Shown: positions 1-8,695, counted from the first letter of the stretch. The stretch: DNA of 64,000 nt from Pseudodesulfovibrio sp. JC047 (GCF_010468615.1 NZ_WUEH01000010.1:86228-150227); one strand, 5' to 3'. Notes: generated by a model from the sequence alone, not told the origin. A program made the numbers and translations.

Positions 1-553
1 CCCCGCAATACACGAGTTCCCCGTACCGAAGCCGATCGGTATCGGTTCTGCCCCTGGCTGCAACCCGACCATCGACCAGCGGAATGATATCCGAGGTCGT
101 GCTGCCAATATCGATAAGCAACGCATTCGGGTGGGACTGGACTGCCAGCAAGGCCGAAGCCATCCAGTTGTTGGCCGCAAACCGCAAGGGGGCATCGATC
201 TCCTGAGCCAACGGGACCCATTGGCCGGTCATCACGTCCAACACGAAAACCGCGAGATCGGGAAAGGCCTGTCGCACCGAAGCACAAATAAACGTCACGC
301 CTTCCCGCTTGGTAACGAACGAATCACACAGTTCAGCGGTCAATGTCAGAGCGACAAACGCACAGGTTTCCGCGTGCAGTTCCCGCCCCAGTGCCAAGAG
401 TTCCCCGACCAGCAGTGACGGGTCACGCCAGACTTCAAGCGGCGCACTGGCAACTCGGGCCGAAAACACGCCGTGCTGATCCCGATCCAGACGAGCCGCC
501 TTTACATTGGCCCCGCCGATATCAAGTCCCAAAATCCCACGGGATTCAACCAC
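1..553 (-). CDS. H4MPT-linked C1 transfer pathway protein (hydantoinase/ASKHA fold), 3' part missing
   Basis: The first 184 codons of a minus-strand gene are present; the rest lies beyond the left edge. The start is taken as GTG at 553, preceded by a strong AGGAGG-type site, and it overlaps the stop of the ATP-grasp gene by 8 bases, so translation is probably coupled. The N-terminus carries a phosphate-binding LDIGGANVKAA motif and, further on, LLIDIGSTTSDIIPLVDGRV, both typical of the hydantoinase/oxoprolinase-like proteins that accompany tetrahydromethanopterin genes in methylotrophs and methanogens. The biochemical role of this family is not firmly established. Context (mch, fhcC, mptN-like and mfnD-like neighbours on the same strand) supports a role in making or using methanopterin or methylofuran. 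Confidence 0.8.
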   Translation of the reverse strand, partial: MVESRGILGLDIGGANVKAARLDRDQHGVFSARVASAPLEVWRDPSLLVGELLALGRELHAETCAFVALTLTAELCDSFVTKREGVTFICASVRQAFPDLAVFVLDVMTGQWVPLAQEIDAPLRFAANNWMASALLAVQSHPNALLIDIGSTTSDIIPLVDGRVAARGRTDTDRLRYGELVYCG

Positions 554-1544
554 GAGGACCTCCTTTATCAAATGAAATACTCCGCTTCGAGACCACATTC
601 TCAGGCAACCGATCGAGGACAGCCGCATCAACCATCGCCTGTGCCACATTGAGGTCAAGAGATTGGGAAACCCCGGTATAGGCCACGGTCACCCTCGGAT
701 TGATCTCGATGACCACACAGGCATCATCAGTCAGGACCATATCGACTCCCACGAATCCACGCAGACCGGGAAGACATCCTACAGCCCCGGTTGCCATGTC
801 CAACGCTGCCGAGGCCTGCGGATGAACCAGCGGTGTCATTCCCCCGCAATAGGTAAAGGGCTGCCCCGGCGTGATATGTTGCATGTTCAGACTCAGGGGC
901 GTATTCTTTTTCCCGCTCACGAGCAGGCTTGCACTGGCCGTGACACCGGGCTGATATCGTTGCACCAGAAACTCGGATTGGCCATCCAATAATTGCATGG
1001 CCCGATCCAGATCACTGGTCGATGAAACCAGGCTGACGCCGTCGCAATCCTGACCGAAAATCGGCTTGACCACGACAGGAAACCCCATGTGTGCCACAAC
1101 CGAACCGAGAGTCTCACGGGAAACCGGCATGGACTCGGGCATGGCGATGCCTGCCGTGCGCAGCAGTTGGCCACACTGTTTCTTGTCCGTGGCACGACGG
1201 ATCGCTTCGGGAGCACTGCTCAGCAGTCGGCATCCTTGGGCCATGGCCCGTTGACTGAGGTCGGCCAAATAATCGCCCGCATCCGGTGCAATGACAAGGG
1301 CGAAATCAGCGCGGGAAGCAAGCGTGTCAAAGACGGCTTCCCAATCGCCGGACACAGTCAGAACTTCATCCGCCTCAACGGACAGATTCGGCTGCACACA
1401 GGTCATGGTCCGGCAATCGTCCACCCGGGAAAAATCCCGCAGGAGCGCGTTCAGCATGGCCAGCCCTTCGGGCAAAGCACTGGCGGCAAGCGGGGTGTCG
1501 GCCATGGCTCCGGCACTGAAAAATTCAAAAACAAACAGATTCAT
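546..1544 (-). CDS. ATP-grasp ligase, MfnD-like (tyramine-glutamate ligase family)
   Basis: A 332-residue ATP-grasp protein. The N-terminus MNLFVFEFFSAG resembles the start of the archaeal tyramine-L-glutamate ligase MfnD, which acts in methanofuran synthesis; methylotrophs have a homologue among their H4MPT/methylofuran genes. The ATP-grasp core is visible around residues 130-310: VVVKPIFGQDCDGV, the strand FLVQRYQPG and the metal-binding VVIEINPRV. The open frame extends upstream to 2138, but that part is antisense to the HisA-like gene, so the start is placed at 1544. The gene begins only 15 bases from the divergent HisA-like start and no clear SD is seen. The substrate is inferred from family and context. 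Confidence 0.72.
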   Translation of the reverse strand: MNLFVFEFFSAGAMADTPLAASALPEGLAMLNALLRDFSRVDDCRTMTCVQPNLSVEADEVLTVSGDWEAVFDTLASRADFALVIAPDAGDYLADLSQRAMAQGCRLLSSAPEAIRRATDKKQCGQLLRTAGIAMPESMPVSRETLGSVVAHMGFPVVVKPIFGQDCDGVSLVSSTSDLDRAMQLLDGQSEFLVQRYQPGVTASASLLVSGKKNTPLSLNMQHITPGQPFTYCGGMTPLVHPQASAALDMATGAVGCLPGLRGFVGVDMVLTDDACVVIEINPRVTVAYTGVSQSLDLNVAQAMVDAAVLDRLPENVVSKRSISFDKGGPRG

Positions 1545-1559
1545 AATGGAGTTGTTCCC

Positions 1560-2303
1560 ATGGAAATCATTCCGGTTATTGATATATTGAACGGACAGGC
1601 CGTGGCCGCCATTCGCGGCGAGCGGACCCGATACCAACCCGTCAACAGTGAAATAGTCGATTCGGCGGACCCCATTGCCGTGGCTCGCGCGCTGGAGCGT
1701 GTCACCCAGTGCCGGACCATGTACATTGCGGACCTCGACGCACTCCAGGGACGCCCCTGGCAACAGGATATCATTCGGGACGTGACCCGGACGGTGCAGT
1801 GTGAATGCATTGTTGACGCGGGAGTGAAAAATGCCACGGATGTCCGGACCCTGATGGAACTGGGTGTCGGCCGGGCCATTCTTGGGACCGAGACATTGCC
1901 CACCCTGTCCATGCTGGATGCAATGATCGAAGCCGCTGGCAAAGATCGGATTCTCCCGAGCCTTGACGTGCACAACACCAAAATACTCACCACGGCCCCG
2001 GAACTCAAGGACCTGCATCCGCTGGACGGTCTGGCTCGCATGATAGACATGGGTCTGAACACCTTCATCCTGTTGACGCTGGACGTGGTCGGTACGGGCG
2101 GTGGTCCGGACTGGTCCCTGCTCGAAGCGGCCATGCAACGGTTCCCGAACATCACCTGTCTGGCTGGTGGCGGCATCGCGTCACCAGACGACCTGCGAAA
2201 GGGAACCGCCCTCGGTCTCAAGGGAGGACTCACGGCCACGGCTCTGCACCGGCGTTGGATAACCACAGCCGATGCAGAGGCGGCCAGAATTGATTTAGCC
2301 TGA
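1560..2303 (+). CDS. HisA-like TIM-barrel protein of the H4MPT cluster
   Basis: A 247-residue TIM-barrel protein related to the histidine enzyme HisA. The N-terminal IIPVIDILNG carries the first catalytic-type Asp (residue 8) and ILPSLDVHN carries a second Asp in the expected strand; phosphate-binding glycines occur at CLAGGGI. HisA/HisF-like proteins of uncertain function recur in methanopterin/methylofuran clusters, and no other his gene is nearby, so histidine synthesis is less likely. The start is ATG 1560 with GGAG at 1547-1550. It is the only plus-strand gene in this operon: its start is 15 bases from that of the MfnD-like gene, and its stop overlaps the end of the MptN-like gene by 9 bases. 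Confidence 0.8.
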   Translation: MEIIPVIDILNGQAVAAIRGERTRYQPVNSEIVDSADPIAVARALERVTQCRTMYIADLDALQGRPWQQDIIRDVTRTVQCECIVDAGVKNATDVRTLMELGVGRAILGTETLPTLSMLDAMIEAAGKDRILPSLDVHNTKILTTAPELKDLHPLDGLARMIDMGLNTFILLTLDVVGTGGGPDWSLLEAAMQRFPNITCLAGGGIASPDDLRKGTALGLKGGLTATALHRRWITTADAEAARIDLA

Positions 2304-3179
2304 TCCCTCAAGCACATACTCCACCAGGGCGGCACCGGCATCAACACCTGTGGCCGCCTTGAGTCCTGCCCAGGCCGGGATGGAATTGACCTCGATCACC
2401 CGGTACTCCCCGTTGGTGACCATGATATCCACTCCGGCGTACTCGGCACCGATGACCGAGGCGGCACGCAGGGCCATGTCCGTCATTTCCCGGTCGGGCG
2501 TCAAGGCAACACCTTTGGCCCCGACCGAGATATTGGTTTTCCAGGTCGTGCCCTGTCTGCGCATGGCGGCGATCACTTCGCCACCCACCACAAACAGCCG
2601 GATATCCTCATTCTGATGCTCCAGGAATTCCTGGAGATAATAAATGTATCCACCCAGCTCCAAGGCCTTGAAAACCCGATAGGCCACATCCGGGTCCTGA
2701 ACGCGGGTCATGCCGCGCCCCTCGGCACCGAACAACGGCTTCACCACCACATCGCCACCCAATTCATGAAACGCGACCATGGCTTCGTCCACACGCTCGG
2801 TGACAATGGTCTTCGGGACAGGCAACCCCGCCTTGGCCAACAGCCCGAATGACAGATACTTGTCCGCTCCCCGTTCGATGGCAACAGGCGGATTGACCAC
2901 CCGTTTTCCGGCAAGCACCAGAGTGTGCAGAATATCGAGACGATAAATGACCTGTTCCAGTGAACCACCGGGAACGCATCGCACAAAAACCACATCCGCA
3001 TCAGCCAGTCGCCGGTCGTCCGTTCCCTGCCCCGCAAGCGTCGCCAGCGGGTCCTGTCCGGGTCTGGCCGTGATCCGGGTCATGGGCAGGCAGGGAGCCT
3101 TCACGCCGCGAGCGGCAAGGGCCTCCTGAAGCATGACCGTATGTTTACCGCCGTTCTTGCCGAGAATGACTGCCTTCAT
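2295..3179 (-). CDS. RimK-family ATP-grasp ligase, MptN-like
   Basis: A 294-residue RimK/MptN-type ATP-grasp enzyme. The region around residues 130-270 shows the family signature: GGDVVVKPLFGAEGRGM (ATP-binding lid), LQEFL, DIRLFVVGGEVIAAM and the metal ligands in EYRVIEVNSIPAWAGL. RimK-like ligases add glutamate to a carboxyl group; in archaea MptN adds alpha-glutamate to tetrahydromethanopterin, making tetrahydrosarcinapterin, and methylotroph H4MPT clusters carry an equivalent. Its ATG overlaps the mch stop codon (ATGA), which indicates coupling. The 3' end overlaps the convergent HisA-like gene by 9 bases. The family is clear; the precise acceptor is inferred from neighbours. Confidence 0.8.
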   Translation of the reverse strand: MKAVILGKNGGKHTVMLQEALAARGVKAPCLPMTRITARPGQDPLATLAGQGTDDRRLADADVVFVRCVPGGSLEQVIYRLDILHTLVLAGKRVVNPPVAIERGADKYLSFGLLAKAGLPVPKTIVTERVDEAMVAFHELGGDVVVKPLFGAEGRGMTRVQDPDVAYRVFKALELGGYIYYLQEFLEHQNEDIRLFVVGGEVIAAMRRQGTTWKTNISVGAKGVALTPDREMTDMALRAASVIGAEYAGVDIMVTNGEYRVIEVNSIPAWAGLKAATGVDAGAALVEYVLEGSG

Positions 3180-4147
3180 GACTCGCAGGACCTCGCGTAC
3201 AATTCACCATTCACCGATCCCGCCGAAAAGACCCGACCGGTCCTGATATTATTCACGGTGACCTTGGCCGGACTGAACAGCATGGGATCGATCTTGTAGA
3301 AATCTCCATCATACCGCTTGAAGAGATCATAAAACAGGGTGCCATAATCCTTTGATGAACCGGACGGAACCATGTCGATGACCCGTTCCACGGCATCATC
3401 CTCGCAATCCACGGTATACCAGACCGAACCACCGTACAGCACGGCGTCGTTGGTCCGGCCAATGCCCCGAAGGTCATTCTTGGCCACCGGGGAAATCGGG
3501 CAGGTTCCATATCCGGAGACCACGGCATCGAGATCGAATCCCAATTCGTGCAATTTATGCATCCCGGTTTCCACCACTCTGGATGAAATCTGGACCGAAC
3601 CGGCCATGGATGCCGTGGGAGCGATCACCATGCACAGGTTTTCCGGTGCCACCTTGCAGGCCGTGGCAACCGTTTCAGCCACGGTCTCAGTGGGAAGCGA
3701 GGTTCCCTCCAGCACAATGGCGGCCGAATCAGCGGTTTCGGAACACCCCAAATGCTCGAAAATAGGCTCGTGTGCATACAACATCCGGGCCGGCCCCGAT
3801 CCCATGGCAAAATAGGATGACCCGGTGCCGTCATCATCCAGAGAAAGCGCCCATCCCGCATACTGGGACGCCATGCACCCCGCCTTGGGCCGATCAACAA
3901 CCACTCGCACGCCGGGATAGACCGCGTCGCCAAGACGGACTTCACTCCATCCGACAGTACCGCATCCGGCCAGACACGCCTCCCCCATGAGCCGACCGGC
4001 TTCCAGCGAACCTGTCACCGAAAGCCCGGCATCCACCACGGTGGTCCCGTTGGACAAGGTATGCGCCGCCACATGCAAGGCGTCCGCTCGTTCAGCCATG
4101 AAGCGGATCAAACCGCAGGAGTGTTCATTCAGATTTGTTGAAAACAA
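3176..4147 (-). CDS. mch: Methenyltetrahydromethanopterin cyclohydrolase
   Basis: A 323-residue cytosolic enzyme that interconverts methenyl-H4MPT and formyl-H4MPT in the archaeal-type C1 pathway. The sequence matches the Mch family along its length, including the N-terminal HTLSNGTTVVDAGL, the Gly-rich GEACLAGCGTV and the central VIAPTASMAGSVQISSRVVE. The length is usual for the family. The start at 4147 overlaps the end of fhcC by 23 bases; starting later would lose the conserved N-terminus. Its presence shows that this organism's methanopterin genes include a real C1-converting enzyme as well as cofactor synthesis. It sits between fhcC and the MptN-like gene in a tight operon. Confidence 0.92.
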   Translation of the reverse strand: MFSTNLNEHSCGLIRFMAERADALHVAAHTLSNGTTVVDAGLSVTGSLEAGRLMGEACLAGCGTVGWSEVRLGDAVYPGVRVVVDRPKAGCMASQYAGWALSLDDDGTGSSYFAMGSGPARMLYAHEPIFEHLGCSETADSAAIVLEGTSLPTETVAETVATACKVAPENLCMVIAPTASMAGSVQISSRVVETGMHKLHELGFDLDAVVSGYGTCPISPVAKNDLRGIGRTNDAVLYGGSVWYTVDCEDDAVERVIDMVPSGSSKDYGTLFYDLFKRYDGDFYKIDPMLFSPAKVTVNNIRTGRVFSAGSVNGELYARSCES

Positions 4148-4979
4148 GGATTTCCCCCTTTCCGTTCACGTTAGTATCGCCGACATACTGTCGGTATAGC
4201 CCGGATTCTACACCTTCGGGCAGGTCCCATCCCCATTCACGGAACTGCGTATAGAAGCAGTTGAGGAAAGAAGGGGAATAGGTGCAACTGACACCATACG
4301 ACACTGGCAGTTCGCTGCAATCACCGAGGATGACAATAGTGCCGCGTCTGTTTCCGATGCCGGTACGCACTCCCGGATGTCCGAAAACGAAAAGTGTTCC
4401 GCCAATCATGCGCGCTCCCGCAAAGCCGTCCGCATCTCCACGCACGACGACCAGTCCACGCCGCATTCCCGCGCCAAGCTCTGGCCCGGCATTGCCGTCA
4501 ATCACGAGCGTTCCCCGATTGACGCCTTTGGTCCGCCCCGGATACAGCCCACCGGCCCGACGGCCCGCATTGCCTGTTATCCGAATCCGTCCGCCACGCA
4601 TCTGCGCCCCGGCATAGGCATCGGCAGAACCATCCACGAAGATGGACCCGCCCCGCATGAACGCTCCGAGGTCCCGACCGACATTCCCTCGAATCATCAA
4701 TCGACCGTGGCGCATGGATTGCCCAATGCCGTGCACCAACGCCATATCGCCAACCAGTTCAACACCGTCGGTCTGTCCCGGTCTGATATGAAACAGCTCG
4801 CCCAGAGGGATTCGATCCTCCCCGGACATGACGGTCAGGCGCGCGATATCCTGTTCGGATTTTCCAGCCAGGACATCCGGGGTCAGGCACGGAGCCCTCA
4901 GAGGAATGGACAGTGGTGTCTTGAGGATGAGTCGGGTGCAGGCGTCCGTACCGCCTTCGGTCTCAGCCTGAAAATTCAT
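4125..4979 (-). CDS. fhcC: Formylmethanofuran dehydrogenase/formyltransferase-hydrolase subunit C
   Basis: A 284-residue protein of the FwdC/FmdC/FhcC family, homologous to the C-terminal beta-helix domain of glutamate synthase. Repeating GXXXGXXMRXG units build the beta-helix, for example GNVGRDLGAFMRGG, GSADAYAGAQMRGG and GNAGPELGAGMRRG. In methylotrophs FhcC is a subunit of the formyltransferase/hydrolase complex that transfers formyl between H4MPT and methylofuran and releases formate; in methanogens FwdC belongs to formylmethanofuran dehydrogenase. The adjacent mch and ligase genes fit either. Subunits A, B and D are not in the window and may lie to the left. The gene ends inside mch and starts 9 bases after the DHPS-like stop. 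Confidence 0.88.
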   Translation of the reverse strand: MNFQAETEGGTDACTRLILKTPLSIPLRAPCLTPDVLAGKSEQDIARLTVMSGEDRIPLGELFHIRPGQTDGVELVGDMALVHGIGQSMRHGRLMIRGNVGRDLGAFMRGGSIFVDGSADAYAGAQMRGGRIRITGNAGRRAGGLYPGRTKGVNRGTLVIDGNAGPELGAGMRRGLVVVRGDADGFAGARMIGGTLFVFGHPGVRTGIGNRRGTIVILGDCSELPVSYGVSCTYSPSFLNCFYTQFREWGWDLPEGVESGLYRQYVGDTNVNGKGEILVFNKSE

Positions 4980-4988
4980 GCCTCATTC

Positions 4989-6332
4989 TCATGACCGACT
5001 GGGACCCGACAGGTAGCCGTAATGAATCGGGTTATCCTGCACATACCGTTTGCCCAATCTGGCAGCGGTCACGGCCCGTTCGAGTTCACGGCCAATGTAA
5101 TAAGCGTGACTGGGGTCCTGAACACCCATCTGGTCAAACAACTTTTGCGTGTCTGTTCCCCGCAGAAAAACCTCCCGGTTGAACACCACCACTGCACCTC
5201 CGGACACGAATATCCGAAAGTTGCGGTCCTTGACATCGGCATGGATGGCCGCCAGTTCCTCGTCTGAAAATTCCGGTCGAACCGCGTCCTTTATGGTCAG
5301 CAAATCGTCGGTCAGATTCACGGGGAGCACATGATTGTTGACGGAATAATGCATCATGCGTCTGGCCCGATCAAATTCCCGAATCACACCGGTGGCATGG
5401 GGAGAAACTTCGGTCGTCAGGACAAAATCAATGGACTGTTCCGCCATGATCCCGGCCATGACCGCATTGATACCCGTGGTATCAGCGTGGGTCAGTTCGG
5501 TAAGATTGCCCAATCCCATGAGCATCTCCGCTTCGGGATACTTTTCCCTGATCGCCGAGTACCGGGCGATGGAGTCGGCCAATCCGAACCCGATGGGATC
5601 GAGAATCGGGTCCAGCACATGGGGCACTCCCCACTCGACAAGTTGAGCGGCACTGCGCTCCATGGACTCCACACCCTTGCCGAAATCGGGAATGACCACC
5701 ACCTTGGCACGGATGTCTCGTGCCACCTCGATGTTGGAACTGTTGACCGACAGCAGCATGTCCACCCCGGCCCGATCGGCTTCCCGAATGGTATCCGGGT
5801 CAAAGGTATCCACACTGACCATGAATCCACGGGACTTGAGCGCGGTCACGGCCTCGCCCACGCCGGGGAATCCCCCGGACGGAGGACAGCCCAGATCAAT
5901 GACATCCGCGCCATTTTCCCGATAATAGAAAGCCCGGGCCACGATAGCTTCTGTACCGATGGTATAGGCGTCAACAATCTCGCTCAGGATTTTCGTGTGA
6001 TATTCCGACAAATCCGGTTTGGTCCCGGCCATGCCGAAAAACGCCGGGAGATCATTGAGATCCTCCGGTCCACGCACGACCTTGGTGCCGAGGTGGCGAG
6101 CCAGAACATCGATTTCTCCGTGACATCGACCGGGCACGACCACGGTGTCGAATCGCTCGGCCCCTTCCAGTCGCTCCCCGATCCAATGCAAATTCATCAG
6201 GGCCGCTACCGAAGAATTCAAGACGCTGATTTCATACTCAAAATCCGGATCCATGGCCTTCAAGACATCGGTGAGAGCCCTGGCCGCCAACTTGCCCGTC
6301 ACGAACAGATAGCGTTGTCGAGAAGCGTCCAT
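4989..6332 (-). CDS. Dihydropteroate-synthase-like protein (H4MPT biosynthesis)
   Basis: A 447-residue protein of the dihydropteroate-synthase-related family found in methanogens and methylotrophs. An N-terminal domain of about 140 residues (YLFVTGKLAARALTDVLK) precedes the pterin-binding TIM barrel, where VIDLGCPPSGGFPG replaces the usual DHPS loop, followed by FMVSVDTFDPDTI, MLLSVNSSN and VLDPILDPIGFG. The family is thought to join the hydroxymethylpterin to the ribofuranosylaniline arm of methanopterin, a reaction analogous to folate synthesis. Neighbours supply the preceding steps: the folK-mptA fusion and the PTPS homologue are immediately upstream. It is separated by 12 bases from the PTPS stop and 9 bases from fhcC, so one operon is likely. 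Confidence 0.82.
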   Translation of the reverse strand: MDASRQRYLFVTGKLAARALTDVLKAMDPDFEYEISVLNSSVAALMNLHWIGERLEGAERFDTVVVPGRCHGEIDVLARHLGTKVVRGPEDLNDLPAFFGMAGTKPDLSEYHTKILSEIVDAYTIGTEAIVARAFYYRENGADVIDLGCPPSGGFPGVGEAVTALKSRGFMVSVDTFDPDTIREADRAGVDMLLSVNSSNIEVARDIRAKVVVIPDFGKGVESMERSAAQLVEWGVPHVLDPILDPIGFGLADSIARYSAIREKYPEAEMLMGLGNLTELTHADTTGINAVMAGIMAEQSIDFVLTTEVSPHATGVIREFDRARRMMHYSVNNHVLPVNLTDDLLTIKDAVRPEFSDEELAAIHADVKDRNFRIFVSGGAVVVFNREVFLRGTDTQKLFDQMGVQDPSHAYYIGRELERAVTAARLGKRYVQDNPIHYGYLSGPSRS

Positions 6333-6344
6333 ACGACCGAGCCT

Positions 6345-6827
6345 CTATCCCCGTTGCCCGTTTTCAATACGGAATGACGCAGCCTGTCCCGGGGCTTCTT
6401 CCACACTGACCTGCACGACAGAAAGCGTTTCCGAATCCGTCAATTCCCTGAGCAATTCACCAGCCAGGTATTTGGCCAGACATTCGGCGGTGATATTGGA
6501 GACCGGCACCACCTGCACGTCCCGTTCAGGGAAGACATAGCGGCGTTCATGCACCCGAATCTCAACCTCGCCATCGGCGAACGTCACCTGAAACTGCGGA
6601 TTTTCCGTGGGCAACAGGAACTTGTGGTCCAGCGTATCGCACAAGGCCTTGACCTTCTTTTTCAACTCCACGAAATCATACACGTAGTCGTCTTCGGTCA
6701 ATCCACCTTCAAGGTACACCCCAACCGCGTAGTTGTGGCCGTGCAACCGCTCGCACTTGCCGGCAAAGGTGATGAAATGAGCCGCACTGAAATTCAGGTG
6801 CTGACTGTCCACGTTCAAACTGTACAT
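6345..6827 (-). CDS. 6-pyruvoyl-tetrahydropterin synthase family protein
   Basis: A 160-residue PTPS/QueD-family enzyme. The N-terminal zinc site is visible as FSAAHF plus LHGHNY, with DHKFL and the late glutamate in VSVEEAP as further conserved elements. The active-site segment reads GKCERLHGH, so a glutamate follows the usual cysteine. Members of this family can make carboxytetrahydropterin for queuosine, or in the PTPS-III branch cleave dihydroneopterin triphosphate directly to hydroxymethyl-dihydropterin. Placed between the folK-mptA fusion and the DHPS-like gene, the second role would bridge those steps, because no MptB or MptD is visible. That assignment is inference. The gene lies 9 bases after the fusion gene. 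Confidence 0.8.
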   Translation of the reverse strand: MYSLNVDSQHLNFSAAHFITFAGKCERLHGHNYAVGVYLEGGLTEDDYVYDFVELKKKVKALCDTLDHKFLLPTENPQFQVTFADGEVEIRVHERRYVFPERDVQVVPVSNITAECLAKYLAGELLRELTDSETLSVVQVSVEEAPGQAASFRIENGQRG

Positions 6828-6836
6828 GTCGCCTCC

Positions 6837-8288
6837 CTAGGATTTCAGCCACTCGTCCATGGTGAGACAACTGGCCGGGTCCAATGGTTCACCCTCCAAC
6901 TCACGCCGAATACCACCCAACAAGCCATAGCGTTCGGCACAGGCATTGTGCTTGTGAATGGATTCGAGATTCTCCTGCCGAACAAACACAAAGGAATCGT
7001 CCGACAAGTCCGGGAAGGAATCCACCAGCAACCGGAGGACCTCCCTGACCACGTCTTCCACGAATCGAGGATGACGATGGGCCTTGTTGACCACGAAAAA
7101 CTCATCGGGACGTTTCAGCAGCGTGTAGGTTTCGGAACTCATGGCCGCTTCGAGAATGTGGACCAGACTTTCGGCACGGACCTGCACATCCGTACCGATC
7201 ATGAGTGTCCCGAGTCCGCGCTGGTTGTGCGATGCAACCGGGATGGCATCCAAGATGCGATCGGCCTGTTCTTCGGTAAACCCTTCCTGGAGCAGGATTT
7301 CCCTGGAATTGATCCGAACCATGTCCTGCGCACACGGACACACGGTCATGCCCTCGACACTCACGCCGACGAGGCACCGGGTTCGCTCGGCAGTGCTGGA
7401 AGCCGTGCCGATCAAGGTGTACAATTCTTCGGTGAATTTACCCGAAACCGGGGTTACCTTGCCAATGGATGATCGCGCAGTGATACGGACTTCCGACCGC
7501 AACGCCCCCTGATCGACCAGAACCTGCCGGGACAGATTGCCTGCCAGCGATTCGATGTTCGGGGTGGGCACCAATGTCAGATTATGGACCAATTCTTCGG
7601 TGGCCTGACTGAATCGGGACATGTGGACACCTGCCTGCTCCGCATCGAGGTCGGCATACAAATCCAATGACGCCTGAAACAGTTCCGCACCACCGCCGTT
7701 TCCCAACTGGATATTGCGTTGGACATTGGTCACTCCAACCCGACTCAGGCTCACGGGCACACTGGGTTTTTCCTGTTGCACATCATGCGCCGGAGGAGGA
7801 AGGATACTTTTTTTGGTCACGCCCCAATCTTTCAGACGACCCAGCAACGTCTCCACACTTTCATCGAGCGTGGTGTGAATCAATCCCGGCTCGATTTCCA
7901 CGAGAGGCACCAGGACAAAAGCCCGTTCATGGACCCGTGGATGGGGAATGGACAGGCCCTCGGCCTCGAGAATGAGATCATCATAAAACAGAATGTCAAT
8001 GTCGATGGGACGCGGGCCATTCCGAAAAGTCTTCTTGCGTCCCATGCGTTTTTCAATGCGTTTGAGAAAAGACAGAAGTTCCTGGGGGGCCAATTCCGTC
8101 TTCACCTGACAGGCCATATTGATGAAATCGGGTTGATCTTCATATCCCACCGGATCGGTTTCATAATAGGAAGACGTTTTCTCAATGGTCATCCTGGCTC
8201 GCATGTATTGCAGGGCTTGCAACAAGTTGGCCAGGCGGTTTCCCTGATTCGCTCCCAATCCCAGATAAGCGGTATGCTGTCCGCCCAT
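6837..8288 (-). CDS. Fusion of hydroxymethyl-dihydropterin pyrophosphokinase (FolK/HPPK) and MptA/FolE2-type GTP cyclohydrolase
   Basis: A 483-residue bifunctional protein. Residues 1 to about 160 are HPPK (FolK): YLGLGANQGNR at the start, then NMACQVKTEL and the RPIDIDILFYDD signature that binds magnesium and pterin. Residues from about 185 to 483 are a GTP cyclohydrolase of the MptA/FolE2 family, with VEGMTVCPCAQDM (metal-site cysteine) and KAHRHPRFVEDV. One protein thus carries the first step from GTP and the pyrophosphorylation that activates the pterin; the intervening step may be done by the adjacent PTPS homologue. It is the first gene of the operon, and the start at 8288 follows a recognisable AGGAGA in the leader. 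HPPK is often fused to FolB or DHPS; fusion to an MptA-type cyclohydrolase is unusual. Confidence 0.87.
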   Translation of the reverse strand: MGGQHTAYLGLGANQGNRLANLLQALQYMRARMTIEKTSSYYETDPVGYEDQPDFINMACQVKTELAPQELLSFLKRIEKRMGRKKTFRNGPRPIDIDILFYDDLILEAEGLSIPHPRVHERAFVLVPLVEIEPGLIHTTLDESVETLLGRLKDWGVTKKSILPPPAHDVQQEKPSVPVSLSRVGVTNVQRNIQLGNGGGAELFQASLDLYADLDAEQAGVHMSRFSQATEELVHNLTLVPTPNIESLAGNLSRQVLVDQGALRSEVRITARSSIGKVTPVSGKFTEELYTLIGTASSTAERTRCLVGVSVEGMTVCPCAQDMVRINSREILLQEGFTEEQADRILDAIPVASHNQRGLGTLMIGTDVQVRAESLVHILEAAMSSETYTLLKRPDEFFVVNKAHRHPRFVEDVVREVLRLLVDSFPDLSDDSFVFVRQENLESIHKHNACAERYGLLGGIRRELEGEPLDPASCLTMDEWLKS

Positions 8289-8695
8289 GTATATCTCCTG
8301 ATTCGCGCACGAATGCGCGGTTTGCGTTCGCTCCGTATTGTATCCGCACAGGATGCTGATTCAGACACCCACGCGGGAAAAATCACCTGTTATTCAATCA
8401 CTATTCCTTCATTATTTCAAAGAATTATATCATTTTTTTCCGAAACGACCAAACCCCGTGAAAGAGCCTGTTTTCAGCGTCAAAACCGGCTGTACAGGAC
8501 AATTTGCCCTCGCCAGAAACCGGATATACGGCGCAGCATGAACGAGTCAGAGAATACACCTTTCCCAGGGCATGAACGATCGTCGCTTCTGATTCGATGA
8601 CACGAAAAGGGTATCCGGGGACACAGGCTCGATCGCGCATGAGATGCCTCGTTTCAAGCGTACCGCGTCAGTTTTTCCCCGCTCGTGTCAGTCGG
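8289..8695. other. Intergenic region upstream of the methanopterin operon
   Basis: About 400 bases between larB (ending at 8696) and the folK-mptA start. It must hold the operon promoter on the minus strand, but I could not place a convincing -35/-10 or sigma-54 element. A short open frame on the minus strand (8425-8640) has no recognisable protein and no good SD. No RNA gene or repeat was recognised. Confidence 0.5.

Noticed and set aside
546..2138. Upstream extension of the MfnD-like protein
   Set aside because: The extra part is antisense to the HisA-like gene and has no family likeness; the conserved N-terminus begins at 1544.
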